Shown here: positions 51,470 through 61,181 of the stretch, piece by piece | Position numbering within the stretch: position 1 is the first letter of the stretch | Layout of the letters: each line of letters opens with the position of its first letter | NCBI GenBank assembly: GCA_041392855.1 | Contig: JAWKLD010000001.1 | Span: 1,908,001-1,972,000, forward strand | Direction of reading: 5' to 3' | Origin: Flavipsychrobacter sp. | Lineage (GTDB): Bacteria > Bacteroidota > Bacteroidia > Chitinophagales > Chitinophagaceae | Length of the DNA: 64,000 nt | Made by a program: the position numbers and the translations under genes | The notes under the pieces: generated by a model | What the model saw: only the letters and a program-made list of their open reading frames with translations | The model's database searches: none | Told to the model about the DNA's origin: nothing

Positions 51470-54400
51470 CTAGAAGTCAGTACCTATTGAAAAATGCAAT
51501 AACGGTTTGGTCTTATTATCATCAATATTCCATCCAGAATCTAATCTTAAGAAATAACCAAACACCATAGTTCTGATACCTGCACCATAACCAATACCAA
51601 AACCTTTTGATTTATCATCTACTGTTATATTCACATTGGTATTCGAAAGGCTTAAACTATTATTCAGATTATCTCCATTAGGCCACAATCCTGCCCAAGC
51701 CGACCCCATATCTGCAAATACCACTAATTGTAAGTTTCTCAAAATTGGCGACTGTATCGGTCTTTTTAAGAACGTAGTTAAAACAGGTAGTCTAAGTTCT
51801 GTATTTACTACTCCAAAAGAATTACCATTCCATGAGTTCTGCTCATACCCACGAAGGTTGGTTGCTAGAGTTTGGAAGGCATACTGCTCTACTGGCGGAC
51901 GAATAGATGTTTGTGCATTTTTAGCTCCTAGCCAGTTATCAACACCTCCAACAAAGTACAATAGCTTATAATCACCACCAGAATGGGCAAATGCTGCCCT
52001 GGTAGCCCATGTAAAGTTTTTATATAGCTTTTTATAGTAGCGCATATCTGCACCTATATTATATAACCCTCCAGCTTTTTCCGTCAACTTGTAGAAATAT
52101 TCTCCATACACTTTGGCACGAACACCTTTGTATATATTCATGGTCGGCGTTACACTATTATCAAACACATATTCCGCTCTACTCAATATCCAATATTGGT
52201 TGGGGTTTGGCGGGTCGAAAGATAAACTCAACGTGTCTTGAGACTTAAAGTTCAGCGCATCTCTTCTAACACCAAAAGTCATTCTTATACTACTTCTTCT
52301 ACTAAAAGGATAACTGGCATATCCTTGTATTAGATCTGTAGAGGTTTTCCCTATTTGCTCATTAGTGAAGAACACATTACCACTACTATCGCCATAGGCT
52401 ACATCATAAGTTTGAGAACGTTGCGTTCTTAAATATAAGATTGACCAGTCTACCCTACGCTTGTAGTTTTCGTACTGTAGAAAATAACTAGTACCTGAAA
52501 AGTTAACCGGTAGTCTTACACCCCCGGTCACTCTATAGTCTTCCATCACATCATCTAAACTTACCGTTATCATACCACCCAAACTTGGGTTTACAAAAGT
52601 ATTAGCATTAGCTCCTGATGGTTGATATCTATTGAACAGCACACTATTATCGAGACGAACAGAGAAGAAATCTGGCTTGAAGGCTAGTTTGTATGGTGCA
52701 GCTCTCATTTTTATATAAGAGCTATCCACTCCTTTTGTTACAATTACATCCTCATCATCCTCCTCTTCCACGCTAGGCTCTTCATATGTTTCTTCAGGTT
52801 TCTTTTTTACTATTTTTTTCTTTGGTTTCTTTTCATCTTCAAATTCTGACTGGAAGATATTACCACTTCGTAGTATTGGCGTGTCTTCTTGTTCTTCTAT
52901 TTCTTTTTGGACTTTTGGCTTTATATTAAGCACACTTTTTGTTTTACTCTGTTCTGTTCTTAATAAATTAGTAGGTGCCAGAACAGGGGATGGAGCTTCT
53001 ACGTTAGGTATTTTTAGAGGCTTATAGAATACCTTATAATGAGACCCATCTCTTATAATATATGCAGCTTTATTAGGCCCAGGATTGTATTGATGAGTAA
53101 TAACATTACTAGGAAAATCCGTTACAGGTGTTGATACTGCTTTTAACTTACCGTCACTGCCTGTTTTCACCGTTATTACATATTGGTTCTGGATGCCGTT
53201 TTTGTCATACAGATAAGCATAATGATCTGTTCCATACTGTATCGGTTGTTTTATCTCACCACCATTAACATCTGTCAGCTTTACCAACTCTTTACTACCG
53301 GTAATACTGTTGTAGAAATAAATATTCATAGGGCCGTTGGGCAGTTCATTCACCCCAATTGGAGCCTCTATATTAGATGTTGTTCTGTTGGAAAGGAACA
53401 GCACCCCCTTTCTCGACCCACCACTTACAAACCATGGCTGCAGGTCATCCCAAGCATCGTCTGTAATATTCTTCATACGCTTTCCTTTAATTGTGAACTC
53501 GTATAGATCGGTTTGACTCTTTTTTATAGCCGAGAAAACCAGTTTGTTGTCATCTTCCATAAAGGTCATACTCAAGAGTCTGTCAAACCTATTATTAGGA
53601 ATGACATAATTCTCTATCCTGGCTTTTAAAGAGTTGTATACCCTTAATCGGGTTTCTCCTTTTCTTATATAAAGTATAGCTAGTTTATACCCTGTACTCG
53701 ACCATGTTATTAAAGGATAGTCTTGGTCAGGTAACTCGTTATAATCTTTCACACCACCTTCCAAAATTACTGATACTACTTCTGCATTAGTTGCTTTTTG
53801 AATATGCACTTTGTATTCACCGTCTTTCCATGTAACATATGCGACATCTCCACCATGTGGAGCTACAATTATATCTCTTAATATAGAACCATCTTGAGGC
53901 ACTTTCACCTCTGTTAACAATGTAGAGTCAATTTGTTCTCTAACTGCTTCATCCTCTGCATATATGTTATTGTAGAATGCTATCGTTGAGTCGTAGGTTT
54001 GCCTTACAGTCTGTCCCAAGGTCGATTTTATACCGTGAGTTAAACTACTTTTTAGCTGCATGGTATACACCACATTCTTCATTGTATGCTCTCCATATCT
54101 ATCTGATAAATATTTCCAAAATGCTTTACCAGCTAGTTCAGGATTCTTTTCAGCTAACTCATAAAACCCTTTATCCGGATGTGTTTTTAGTAAGTTTTTC
54201 CACTCACTACTACTCTCTGTATCCCATCCATCTACTAAGTAAGAAATAAAACCATAAACTGTCCATTCAGGCAAATTTACAAGTACTGCATTCCTAACCA
54301 TATCTCTAATATTATCACCAAAGAGCATCTTCTCCATGATCACTCTAGAAACACCTTTTCTTATTTGCCTACGCAGATCAGCATGTTCACCTGTAAAATA

Positions 54401-54805
54401 TACTACGAGTTTATCACCAACTATATTTAGCGTTCCAGCAGGAATACTTTGCAACTGTGAATCATATTTTCTGCCAATATTCCTCTGTCTATACTCATCG
54501 TAAGAGTTATATAGTATGATATTGAACCTATTGGGGAATTCACCACCTAGCTTTTTCTCTATTAAACTAATATCATTTTCAACCTGCTCTGCAACATACC
54601 TTGCCAATTCTTTACCCGCTCTATCGTAGTTATATATTCTGAAATGCTTTGTTTCGTAATATTTCCATTTATAATTGCGGTATTGAACGCGATTTTGTCC
54701 AAATATTTCCAAATTTGCTTGTGCCGCCGACTCTACTGTACTACCAATACACAAGCATAATAACAGCGTTGAAAGTATATACTTATTTTTACCTAATAGC
54801 TTCAT
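51470..54805 (-). CDS. Outer-membrane protein with inactive gluzincin-like, TolB-like propeller and BamA-like barrel domains
   Basis: An 1111-residue secreted protein. After a signal peptide comes a domain resembling peptidase-MA gluzincins (about 40-290), with LPEWTVYGFISYLVDGWD like the family's LPxW...EG...Y block, but HExxH is not present upstream of it. TolB-like propeller blades follow (about 300-620; for example VAYVTWKDGEYKVHIQ and LLSMTFMEDDNKLVFSAIKK). A charged low-complexity linker with KKPKKKIVKKKPEE and acidic runs is at about 650-690. The C-terminal barrel (about 720-1111) resembles Omp85/BamA proteins and ends FSIGTDF. It probably works in outer-membrane protein assembly or export. 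Function is inferred from architecture. Confidence 0.8.
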   Translation of the reverse strand: MKLLGKNKYILSTLLLCLCIGSTVESAAQANLEIFGQNRVQYRNYKWKYYETKHFRIYNYDRAGKELARYVAEQVENDISLIEKKLGGEFPNRFNIILYNSYDEYRQRNIGRKYDSQLQSIPAGTLNIVGDKLVVYFTGEHADLRRQIRKGVSRVIMEKMLFGDNIRDMVRNAVLVNLPEWTVYGFISYLVDGWDTESSSEWKNLLKTHPDKGFYELAEKNPELAGKAFWKYLSDRYGEHTMKNVVYTMQLKSSLTHGIKSTLGQTVRQTYDSTIAFYNNIYAEDEAVREQIDSTLLTEVKVPQDGSILRDIIVAPHGGDVAYVTWKDGEYKVHIQKATNAEVVSVILEGGVKDYNELPDQDYPLITWSSTGYKLAILYIRKGETRLRVYNSLKARIENYVIPNNRFDRLLSMTFMEDDNKLVFSAIKKSQTDLYEFTIKGKRMKNITDDAWDDLQPWFVSGGSRKGVLFLSNRTTSNIEAPIGVNELPNGPMNIYFYNSITGSKELVKLTDVNGGEIKQPIQYGTDHYAYLYDKNGIQNQYVITVKTGSDGKLKAVSTPVTDFPSNVITHQYNPGPNKAAYIIRDGSHYKVFYKPLKIPNVEAPSPVLAPTNLLRTEQSKTKSVLNIKPKVQKEIEEQEDTPILRSGNIFQSEFEDEKKPKKKIVKKKPEETYEEPSVEEEDDEDVIVTKGVDSSYIKMRAAPYKLAFKPDFFSVRLDNSVLFNRYQPSGANANTFVNPSLGGMITVSLDDVMEDYRVTGGVRLPVNFSGTSYFLQYENYKRRVDWSILYLRTQRSQTYDVAYGDSSGNVFFTNEQIGKTSTDLIQGYASYPFSRRSSIRMTFGVRRDALNFKSQDTLSLSFDPPNPNQYWILSRAEYVFDNSVTPTMNIYKGVRAKVYGEYFYKLTEKAGGLYNIGADMRYYKKLYKNFTWATRAAFAHSGGDYKLLYFVGGVDNWLGAKNAQTSIRPPVEQYAFQTLATNLRGYEQNSWNGNSFGVVNTELRLPVLTTFLKRPIQSPILRNLQLVVFADMGSAWAGLWPNGDNLNNSLSLSNTNVNITVDDKSKGFGIGYGAGIRTMVFGYFLRLDSGWNIDDNKTKPLLHFSIGTDF

Positions 54806-54850
54806 ATAATTCTATCCTTAACCTTATTCTTACAAAACTGGAAGAAGTCC

Positions 54851-54858
54851 TATTTTTG
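54851..54858 (+). promoter_or_regulatory. Promoter -7 element for the MBL-fold gene
   Basis: TATTTTTG matches TAnnTTTG, 43 bases before the ATG at 54902. Confidence 0.5.
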
Positions 54859-54901
54859 CCTGAAATAGTATTCTAAATTACTGAAAAAATCAGCGTCAAA
54901 C

Positions 54902-55543
54902 ATGTTATCTCTGCAATCATTCACTTTTAATCCCTTTCAGGAGAACACTTATATTATACATAACGAAGAAAAGCATTGTTGGATTGTAGACCCTGGTATG
55001 TATAATGCTGCAGAATGTGCGATTTTGTCGAAATACATCAATGATACTGACCTTATTCCTCAGGCTATTATCAACACACATGCGCATATTGACCATATCT
55101 TTGGTGTTGATTATGTGAAGGAGACCTACAATATCCCTTTTGGTATACACAAACTAGAACAACCTGTACTAGATTCAGCAGCGGGTTCTGCTGCAGTGTT
55201 TGGTTTAGACTTTAAAACCGCACCTAAACCAGATTTTTACATTAGTGACATACCTAACTACCAGTTGGATAATGAGTCAATAGAGATAAGACTTGCTCCA
55301 GGACACTCACCTGGTAGCATTATATTCTATTCTGCTGCTGATAATTGGCTAATAGGAGGAGATGTGTTATTTGCTGGCAGTATAGGTCGTACAGACTTAC
55401 CTGGAGGTAGCTATGATACCTTGATCAACAGCATCAAAAACCAGCTATATACATTGCCGGATGATGTAATAGTCCACTCAGGTCACGGTCCTGCTACGCA
55501 AATAGGAATCGAAAAAAGAACTAACCCGTTTGTACAAGGGTAG
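54902..55543 (+). CDS. MBL-fold metallo-hydrolase (GloB-like)
   Basis: A 213-residue metallo-beta-lactamase-fold hydrolase. The first metal motif THAHIDH has His60, His62, Asp64 and His65. GHSPGS, GGDVLFAGSIGRTDLPGGS and HSGHGPAT supply the remaining ligands. The size and motifs match the glyoxalase II-like family of small hydrolases, whose substrates are often thioesters, but no C-terminal glutathione-binding domain is present. It converges on comB with one base between the stop codons. Confidence 0.92.
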   Translation: MLSLQSFTFNPFQENTYIIHNEEKHCWIVDPGMYNAAECAILSKYINDTDLIPQAIINTHAHIDHIFGVDYVKETYNIPFGIHKLEQPVLDSAAGSAAVFGLDFKTAPKPDFYISDIPNYQLDNESIEIRLAPGHSPGSIIFYSAADNWLIGGDVLFAGSIGRTDLPGGSYDTLINSIKNQLYTLPDDVIVHSGHGPATQIGIEKRTNPFVQG

Positions 55544-55544
55544 T

Positions 55545-56273
55545 TTACTCGTGTATTACTAATTTATCCCCTTTTAGTATTGGTAGAACTGGATGTAAAT
55601 CAGGAGTAGCGCAATATTCCATATCATGCTGTAACCCAAAAGCTGATAAACGTAAATAATGTGCTGAATCCCTTAAATAGTCTATTATGCTTCCTTTGCT
55701 AATACAGTCATTGTATAGTAATGTTGTAGCCCTTACACTATCACAATTGTCTTGAAAATGACTACGGATACGTGTAGCTACTGCCCCAGCAAATAACGCA
55801 TCTTCTAAATTAAATCGGTCTTTCCAACCAGCACATGCCAACAATACATTCTGCTTTTGTTCTAGTAAATAATCACAAACCGCACTTAGGTTTAAAAAAG
55901 AGCCTGTTATTATCTCACTAGAATCTTGCACCATGTGTAATAGTCTAGTGCCATTAGTCGTTGTTAGTATCAATCTCTTACCTTCTACAAATGATCTAGG
56001 GTATTCTGAAGGAGAATTACCATATTCTAACCCTTCTGCTATTTGTCCGTTTCTCTCTCCAGCAGTAATACTATTATCTGTAGCCTTCCCAATAGCAATA
56101 CACTCTTCTACGGTAGCTACAGGCAAAACATATTCCGCACCATTATGCAAAGCAGCTGCAATAGTTGATGTAGCACGGAAAACATCTATTATAACAACAA
56201 TAGTATTCTTCGTGTCAAATAAATGTAGTAGGGAGGGAGAAAGGCAAACTTCTAGTCTTGGTGCTGTAGCCAT
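55545..56273 (-). CDS. comB: 2-phosphosulfolactate phosphatase family protein (ComB-like)
   Basis: A 242-residue protein of the ComB family. The motifs IIDVFRATSTIAAAL, TAGERNGQIAEGLEYGNSPSEY, LILTTTNGTRLLH and LLACAGWKDRFNLEDALFAG are conserved. In methanogens ComB dephosphorylates 2-phosphosulfolactate in coenzyme M synthesis. Bacteroidota do not make coenzyme M, so the role may be in sulfolactate or sulfonate metabolism; that is inference. The start at 56273 is chosen because the in-frame TTG at 56282 overlaps a promoter-like element. It follows the gldN terminator. Confidence 0.9.
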   Translation of the reverse strand: MATAPRLEVCLSPSLLHLFDTKNTIVVIIDVFRATSTIAAALHNGAEYVLPVATVEECIAIGKATDNSITAGERNGQIAEGLEYGNSPSEYPRSFVEGKRLILTTTNGTRLLHMVQDSSEIITGSFLNLSAVCDYLLEQKQNVLLACAGWKDRFNLEDALFAGAVATRIRSHFQDNCDSVRATTLLYNDCISKGSIIDYLRDSAHYLRLSAFGLQHDMEYCATPDLHPVLPILKGDKLVIHE

Positions 56274-56279
56274 TTTATT

Positions 56280-56287
56280 CAAAAGTC
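56280..56287 (-). promoter_or_regulatory. Possible -7 element for comB
   Basis: On the minus strand this reads GACTTTTG, one mismatch from TAnnTTTG. It would make comB transcripts leaderless or nearly so. Confidence 0.3.
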
Positions 56288-56297
56288 ATTTATAAAA

Positions 56298-56323
56298 CAG
56301 AGCCGCTAAAATTAGCGGCTCTG
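56298..56323 (-). terminator. Intrinsic terminator of the gldKLMN operon
   Basis: A perfect 12-bp stem, CAGAGCCGCTAA / TTAGCGGCTCTG, with a 2-base spacer, followed on the minus strand by TTTTATA. It lies 27 bases beyond the gldN stop. Confidence 0.82.
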
Positions 56324-56350
56324 CATATTTAAATTAGATATATTCTGTTA

Positions 56351-57271
56351 TTAGTAAACCCACATATCGTGCTCTTTGTTGAATAACTTTTCAGCTGCAC
56401 GTTGACCTTCATATAGAGCTTCTAGATCAGACATAAACTGACTTCTATCTCTGTAACTCATGTCAAATGGATTACTTGTTTTAATGATACGGCTAGAGAA
56501 GAAACGACCTTCGAAGAAATCATTCCAAGTCATTCTTGCTACATCATTCTCTGGGTTAAATACCTCATACTGAGCCAACATTGGACGCATTTCTGGGTAG
56601 TACAACCAGAAGATAGCTTGAGAACCGCGGAAAGTACCGTCTTCATTGTATCTATCCTGTATAGGAGCAATACCTAGTATTCTAACTATCATTCTACCTA
56701 CGTTACGATCAAATACTACATCTTCTTTAATTCTGTACTTAGTAACAACCTCAGGGTTGAACTCTCTACTAGTGATCACCATCTGAACTTCACCAGATAC
56801 AGGGTCAGTTACATAAACGGTATCAGGCTTACCTATAAGGAACTCCATGATCTGATCCTTAGATAAGGCATTAGAGAAACGATCATCAAGGTTAGAATAT
56901 GCTTTTATCTTACCTTTTTTAACAGCGTCAAGAATAATCTCTATGAAATATCCACCACCGCTGAACTCGTCACCAGGGAATTGGAACGCCATGTTCTGCT
57001 TCTCTCTAATATCGATTTCACGCCAAACTCTTTTCTTCCACATTACATCGGCTTCGCGAAGATATTGCCAATCCAAAACTTTATTGATATGTGGTACTCT
57101 ATCGTACACACCGTCAAGTACTAATGATGGTTCCCATCCTTCTTTAACGGCTTCATTCGCCTTGAAAGATTCCCCATCAGCAGTATTGAATTGTTGGGCA
57201 AATACTGCGCTACCAGCAAATAAGAATAGTGCTGTAGCTGCTGCAACTTTGTATAATTTAGGGATATTCAT
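56351..57271 (-). CDS. gldN: T9SS periplasmic protein GldN (PorN)
   Basis: A 306-residue secreted protein with a signal peptide (MNIPKLYKVAAATALFLFAGSAVFAQ). GldN hallmarks follow: READVMWKKRVWREIDIREKQN (about 72-94), the VKKGKIKAYSNLDDRF block, then IKEDVVFDRNVGRMIVRILGIAPI and FWLYYPEMRPMLAQYEVFN. With GldK it forms the large periplasmic ring of the type IX secretion system, coupled to the GldLM motor. It is the last gene of gldKLMN, 47 bases after gldM, and is followed by a strong terminator. Confidence 0.95.
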   Translation of the reverse strand: MNIPKLYKVAAATALFLFAGSAVFAQQFNTADGESFKANEAVKEGWEPSLVLDGVYDRVPHINKVLDWQYLREADVMWKKRVWREIDIREKQNMAFQFPGDEFSGGGYFIEIILDAVKKGKIKAYSNLDDRFSNALSKDQIMEFLIGKPDTVYVTDPVSGEVQMVITSREFNPEVVTKYRIKEDVVFDRNVGRMIVRILGIAPIQDRYNEDGTFRGSQAIFWLYYPEMRPMLAQYEVFNPENDVARMTWNDFFEGRFFSSRIIKTSNPFDMSYRDRSQFMSDLEALYEGQRAAEKLFNKEHDMWVY

Positions 57272-57318
57272 AATATTCCTTACTGATTTATTATAATAAA
57301 AGATAAATATAACAATTA

Positions 57319-58881
57319 TTACATTAGACGCAAAGTAATAGAATTCAACTTACGTTGTCTTTTATCTGGTCCAATACCTTTAATTTCTTCAACAAATACC
57401 TTATCACCTGGTTTTGCTCTATTGATCAAGTCTTCAACTTGCTTATTACCTCTAGGTCCTTTCAAGTAAGCACTCTTTACTGGGAATGGTCCAAGAATCT
57501 CACCACGTTTAGGTAATAAACTGAATTCAAATTCAGTAACTACGAAACGTGCTTCAAAATCGAAAGCTTCAAGCTCAGCAACAACACCAGATTGTGCTTT
57601 AAATACGTTAGTTAATAAACCACCACCTGTTTTACCACCAATTTTAGCAACTGGATCGGGGATATATTTAACACGTATCTCAAGTCCACCAACTTTCTTA
57701 GGGCCATTGTCTGTTTTGGCCATAATGTCTGCCGGAACTTTACCTGCCTTAGTAACGTTAACTATATAGTGACCTTTACCTGCAGATGTATTTTCTGTAA
57801 CAGTAGCACCTGGAATATTTACAGAGATATCCTCAAGAGAATAACCTGCCGCAGATACTGTAATTGGGTTTGGAACACCAATATAGAATACGTTCATTTT
57901 ATCAAGTTGGATAGATGCACCTGTAGAACCAACCATGTATTCAAAAGAGTAATCTCTTTCTTCAACACGACCACCAAGGTCAATCGATACTTTACCTGAT
58001 ACAGTCTTTAAACCTACACCAGTAGCTGTAGTCTCCCAATGAGAAATACCACTATCTACTCTTGTTTCTTGGCCTGTGCTATAACTTACGTTAGGTTTTA
58101 CGTGTCTGTTATATGCAGACATGAAAACTTTAGCAGTTATTTTTTGACCTTCAAGTGCATATGCTGGTGTTGGTATAGCAATAGCTTGGAATGCGTCAAA
58201 CTTGATTTGTTCTGCTCCTGCACCATCAAATAACCTTTGAACAACCATTGCCTCACTACTTCTAATATCATTCTGGAATTTAGAAAGTAATGTTACAGCA
58301 GCCATCGTAGGCATTTTATTGAAGTAAGCCATAGACCAATCACCTTGAGGATTGTTCTCATTTTTCTCAGCTTCAATTATTTTGATTTGCATTTCCTTCT
58401 CCAATGACGCTCTTTGTGCTGGGTTTTCAATTGCGTTAAGCATCATGTTGCGTAAATCAGTCAATTTTTGCTTAAGCTCTTCACCACCCTTATCTTCAAC
58501 AAGTAATTTTGTACTTGCATCAATATCGCTTTCATTCTTTATTTCGCCCTCATCATCATAACCACCAGCCTGTTGTATCACTTTATCCTTCCATTCTTCA
58601 AGGTATGATACCATTTCAGCAGAGGCTGCTTTTATTTGCTTTGCTCTATCGTTAAATGGTTTCACACGTGCTTTTTGACCTTCTTGATTTTCATTCTCAT
58701 TGAAAGCGTCGTAAAGCTGGTTATTTTTCTGTTCAATAGCAGAATTAGAGGACTTAATACTTCTATTGATAGTTTTAAATGCATGCAGGATCTCAGATGA
58801 CACGTTCAGTGCTAGCATTGCTGTCAACACCAAATACATCAAGTTAATCATTAACTGCCGCGGCTCTTTAGGTAGAGACAT
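57319..58881 (-). CDS. gldM: T9SS motor protein GldM (PorM)
   Basis: A 520-residue inner-membrane protein. The N-terminus has a single membrane helix with the conserved EPRQLMINLMYLVLTAMLALNVSSEILHAF (about 6-35). The periplasmic domains D1-D4 follow, including NQLYDAFNENENQEG, NNPQGDWSMAYFNKMPTMAAVTLLSKFQND, the Gly-rich GKTGGG loop and a basic end (RQRKLNSITLRLM). GldM carries motor energy from the membrane to the GldKN ring. Its length matches the family. It lies 97 bases after gldL. Confidence 0.96.
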   Translation of the reverse strand: MSLPKEPRQLMINLMYLVLTAMLALNVSSEILHAFKTINRSIKSSNSAIEQKNNQLYDAFNENENQEGQKARVKPFNDRAKQIKAASAEMVSYLEEWKDKVIQQAGGYDDEGEIKNESDIDASTKLLVEDKGGEELKQKLTDLRNMMLNAIENPAQRASLEKEMQIKIIEAEKNENNPQGDWSMAYFNKMPTMAAVTLLSKFQNDIRSSEAMVVQRLFDGAGAEQIKFDAFQAIAIPTPAYALEGQKITAKVFMSAYNRHVKPNVSYSTGQETRVDSGISHWETTATGVGLKTVSGKVSIDLGGRVEERDYSFEYMVGSTGASIQLDKMNVFYIGVPNPITVSAAGYSLEDISVNIPGATVTENTSAGKGHYIVNVTKAGKVPADIMAKTDNGPKKVGGLEIRVKYIPDPVAKIGGKTGGGLLTNVFKAQSGVVAELEAFDFEARFVVTEFEFSLLPKRGEILGPFPVKSAYLKGPRGNKQVEDLINRAKPGDKVFVEEIKGIGPDKRQRKLNSITLRLM

Positions 58882-58978
58882 CCTGTTATAAGTTTACTTA
58901 GTTATTACTAAATTATTTTATACCCATTCACGCTTAAGATGTTATAAAAACACCATAAACTTCCTTATCACATTACTA

Positions 58979-59797
58979 CTAGCGTCCCTGCATTGCAGTT
59001 AGCATGTTTCCATATATGCTATTAAGCGTAGTCAAGTTCTTAGACAATTGAGCAATTTGCTCTTTAGCAGCTACTGCATCTTGTGCACTAGAAGCCATTG
59101 CATCAGAAGCACTTACTAAGTTACTGTAGAACTTGTTCATTGCTTTAAGATGATTGTTAGCATCTTGCAACTCCACCTCATAAATTTGGTTTAGAGAACC
59201 AAGGTTACGAGATAATACTTGTACTTGCTCATGGAATTTAGTAGTATCCTCAGCAGCGTTGTTAAATGATGCCATAGTATTACTAGCACCAATGAATGTA
59301 TTTTTCATTTCACCTAATGCAGAAGCTGCATCACGTGCACTTTGAGAATATTCATTTGTAGCAGATGTAACATCTGAAACATCTTTGATTTGCTCCACAA
59401 CAGCTCCAAATCTCTGGAAGTTATCACCTAGCTTACGAATGTTAGCTGGAGTGATTTGTGCATCTTCCATCATCTTGTCTAGCGTAGCACCAGGAGAAAC
59501 TTTACCTGCCGCAGAATCAAATTTAGACCCTTTACGGTAAGCCTCAACATGAGGATTCTCGTCAATATTTGGATAAAAACGCTCCCAGTAATAATCCTTG
59601 TGAGGAGGAAGCAAACCTAATAATGCAAATATAAACGCCTCAGTAAGCATACCTGCAGTAAGCATAATACCTGCAAATGGCCAGTGCTGAATTTTAAACA
59701 GTGCACCCAAAAGTACAACTGATGCACCCATACCAATGATAAGGTTTTTTATGTATTTACCTTGTTTGGTTTCAAAAAACAATGCTATAGAACCCAT
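58979..59797 (-). CDS. gldL: T9SS motor protein GldL (PorL)
   Basis: A 272-residue inner-membrane protein with two N-terminal helices (about 17-34 and 42-62). The second helix holds Glu53 (LTEAFIFALLGLLPP), the position of the proton-pathway glutamate known in this family. KIQHWPF links the two helices. The cytosolic part is helical and rich in Ser/Asn/Ala. With GldM it forms the proton-driven rotary motor of the T9SS. It follows gldK after 118 bases of AT-rich DNA with no clear terminator, consistent with one operon. Confidence 0.95.
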   Translation of the reverse strand: MGSIALFFETKQGKYIKNLIIGMGASVVLLGALFKIQHWPFAGIMLTAGMLTEAFIFALLGLLPPHKDYYWERFYPNIDENPHVEAYRKGSKFDSAAGKVSPGATLDKMMEDAQITPANIRKLGDNFQRFGAVVEQIKDVSDVTSATNEYSQSARDAASALGEMKNTFIGASNTMASFNNAAEDTTKFHEQVQVLSRNLGSLNQIYEVELQDANNHLKAMNKFYSNLVSASDAMASSAQDAVAAKEQIAQLSKNLTTLNSIYGNMLTAMQGR

Positions 59798-59915
59798 TGT
59801 ATATATTTTTTCTAAGAGTTGACAATAATATTATAAAACACGTGCTACTAATACTAACGTTGATATATTAAAAATATTATCTAATAGTTAATATTTCAAG
59901 CTTTTCCTTTTACTT

Positions 59916-61181
59916 CTAGTTAGTGGTTCTTCTATTAGTTAATGCAGGATGTATCTGCTGGTAAATACAACGGAATCCGATGTAAGACTTAGCAGTATCT
60001 GCATACTCGTAATCACGAGTACTAGTTTGAAGATAGAAAGCAACATCTCTCCAGCTACCTCCACGTAGTACTTTACGCGTCATCCACTGAGGATCGTTCT
60101 CTTTTATTTTATAACCTATTTCAGGGTTAATATCAGAAACAGTTTGATAAGACGTTGTGAAATAAGAAGACTCAGTCCACTCAGCAACGTTACCTGCCAT
60201 ATTATATAAGCCATAATCATTTGGCCAATAACGGTCAACAGGAACAGTGTATAAACCACCATCAGCAGCATAGTTACCACGTTGAGGCTTGAAGTTAGCT
60301 AAGTAACAACCTTTTTTGTTAACCACATATGGTCCACCCCAAGGATAAGGAGACTCTGTACGTCCACCACGTGCTGCCCACTCCCACTCTGTTTCATTAG
60401 GAAGTTGGAACTTACCCTCAAAGTACATTTTATCATCTTCTCTTTCTACGCGCCATAGGTTGGTACGCCAGTTACAGAAAGCTTGAGCTTGGTGCCAGTT
60501 CACACCAACAACAGGATAGTTGTTAAATGCAGGGAACCAGTTATATTGCTTAGCAATAGGCTCGTTATAAGAATAAGTGAATTGTCTCATCCATACAGTA
60601 GTATCTGGATAGATAGCAATGTCTTTCTTAACGATAAAGTCTGTACGAGGAGCAGCTTGATTTTTAACGCTTGCTTCGTAATCAAACTCTTCGTAATGAT
60701 ATACTAGCTTAGAATTATCAAATTCTTTCACACCCCAACCTGTTTGGTTAGCAGGAATGTAGAAATTGATCAATTGATCTTGAAGATCTTCATCTTTCCA
60801 GTTGATACGTTTTTTCATATCCACTCTCTGACTACCATCATCAAGGTCAATGAAATCACCCAATTGTACATGCGCCATGGAATCGCGCACCCAGTTAGTA
60901 AACTGGCGGTACTCTGCATTTGAGATTTCAGTTGCATCCATATAGAAGCCTGTCATCTGAACTGTACGTATTAGCGCGTCGTTCTTGCCACGTACATCTT
61001 CATCACTGGCTCCCATTTTCAATACACCGGAAGGAACATATACCATACCTAGAGGAACAGGAGCGTTGTAGTTCATTTGGTTTGGTTCTCCTACCAACTG
61101 ACCTCCGTTGCCTGGTCTGCCACAACTAGCAGCTAAGGCTATTAATGCTACCGCCGAGATCATCAGGGAAAGTTGTTTCAT
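59916..61181 (-). CDS. gldK: T9SS outer-membrane lipoprotein GldK (PorK)
   Basis: A 421-residue lipoprotein from the ATG at 61181. The reading frame extends 50 codons upstream, but only 61181 gives the signal MKQLSLMISAVALIALAASC with lipobox Cys20. The body is a SUMF1-like domain: GMVYVPSGVLKMGASDEDV, MDATEISNAEYRQFTNWV, PVVGVNWHQAQAFCNWR, LPNETEWEWAARG, NMAGNVAEWT and SYIGFRCIY. It makes up the periplasmic ring with GldN. First gene of gldKLMN. Upstream (61182-61368) I see only AT-rich DNA and a one-mismatch TTTATTTG at 61213-61220 as a possible -7. Related to GldJ at 9868. Confidence 0.94.
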   Translation of the reverse strand: MKQLSLMISAVALIALAASCGRPGNGGQLVGEPNQMNYNAPVPLGMVYVPSGVLKMGASDEDVRGKNDALIRTVQMTGFYMDATEISNAEYRQFTNWVRDSMAHVQLGDFIDLDDGSQRVDMKKRINWKDEDLQDQLINFYIPANQTGWGVKEFDNSKLVYHYEEFDYEASVKNQAAPRTDFIVKKDIAIYPDTTVWMRQFTYSYNEPIAKQYNWFPAFNNYPVVGVNWHQAQAFCNWRTNLWRVEREDDKMYFEGKFQLPNETEWEWAARGGRTESPYPWGGPYVVNKKGCYLANFKPQRGNYAADGGLYTVPVDRYWPNDYGLYNMAGNVAEWTESSYFTTSYQTVSDINPEIGYKIKENDPQWMTRKVLRGGSWRDVAFYLQTSTRDYEYADTAKSYIGFRCIYQQIHPALTNRRTTN

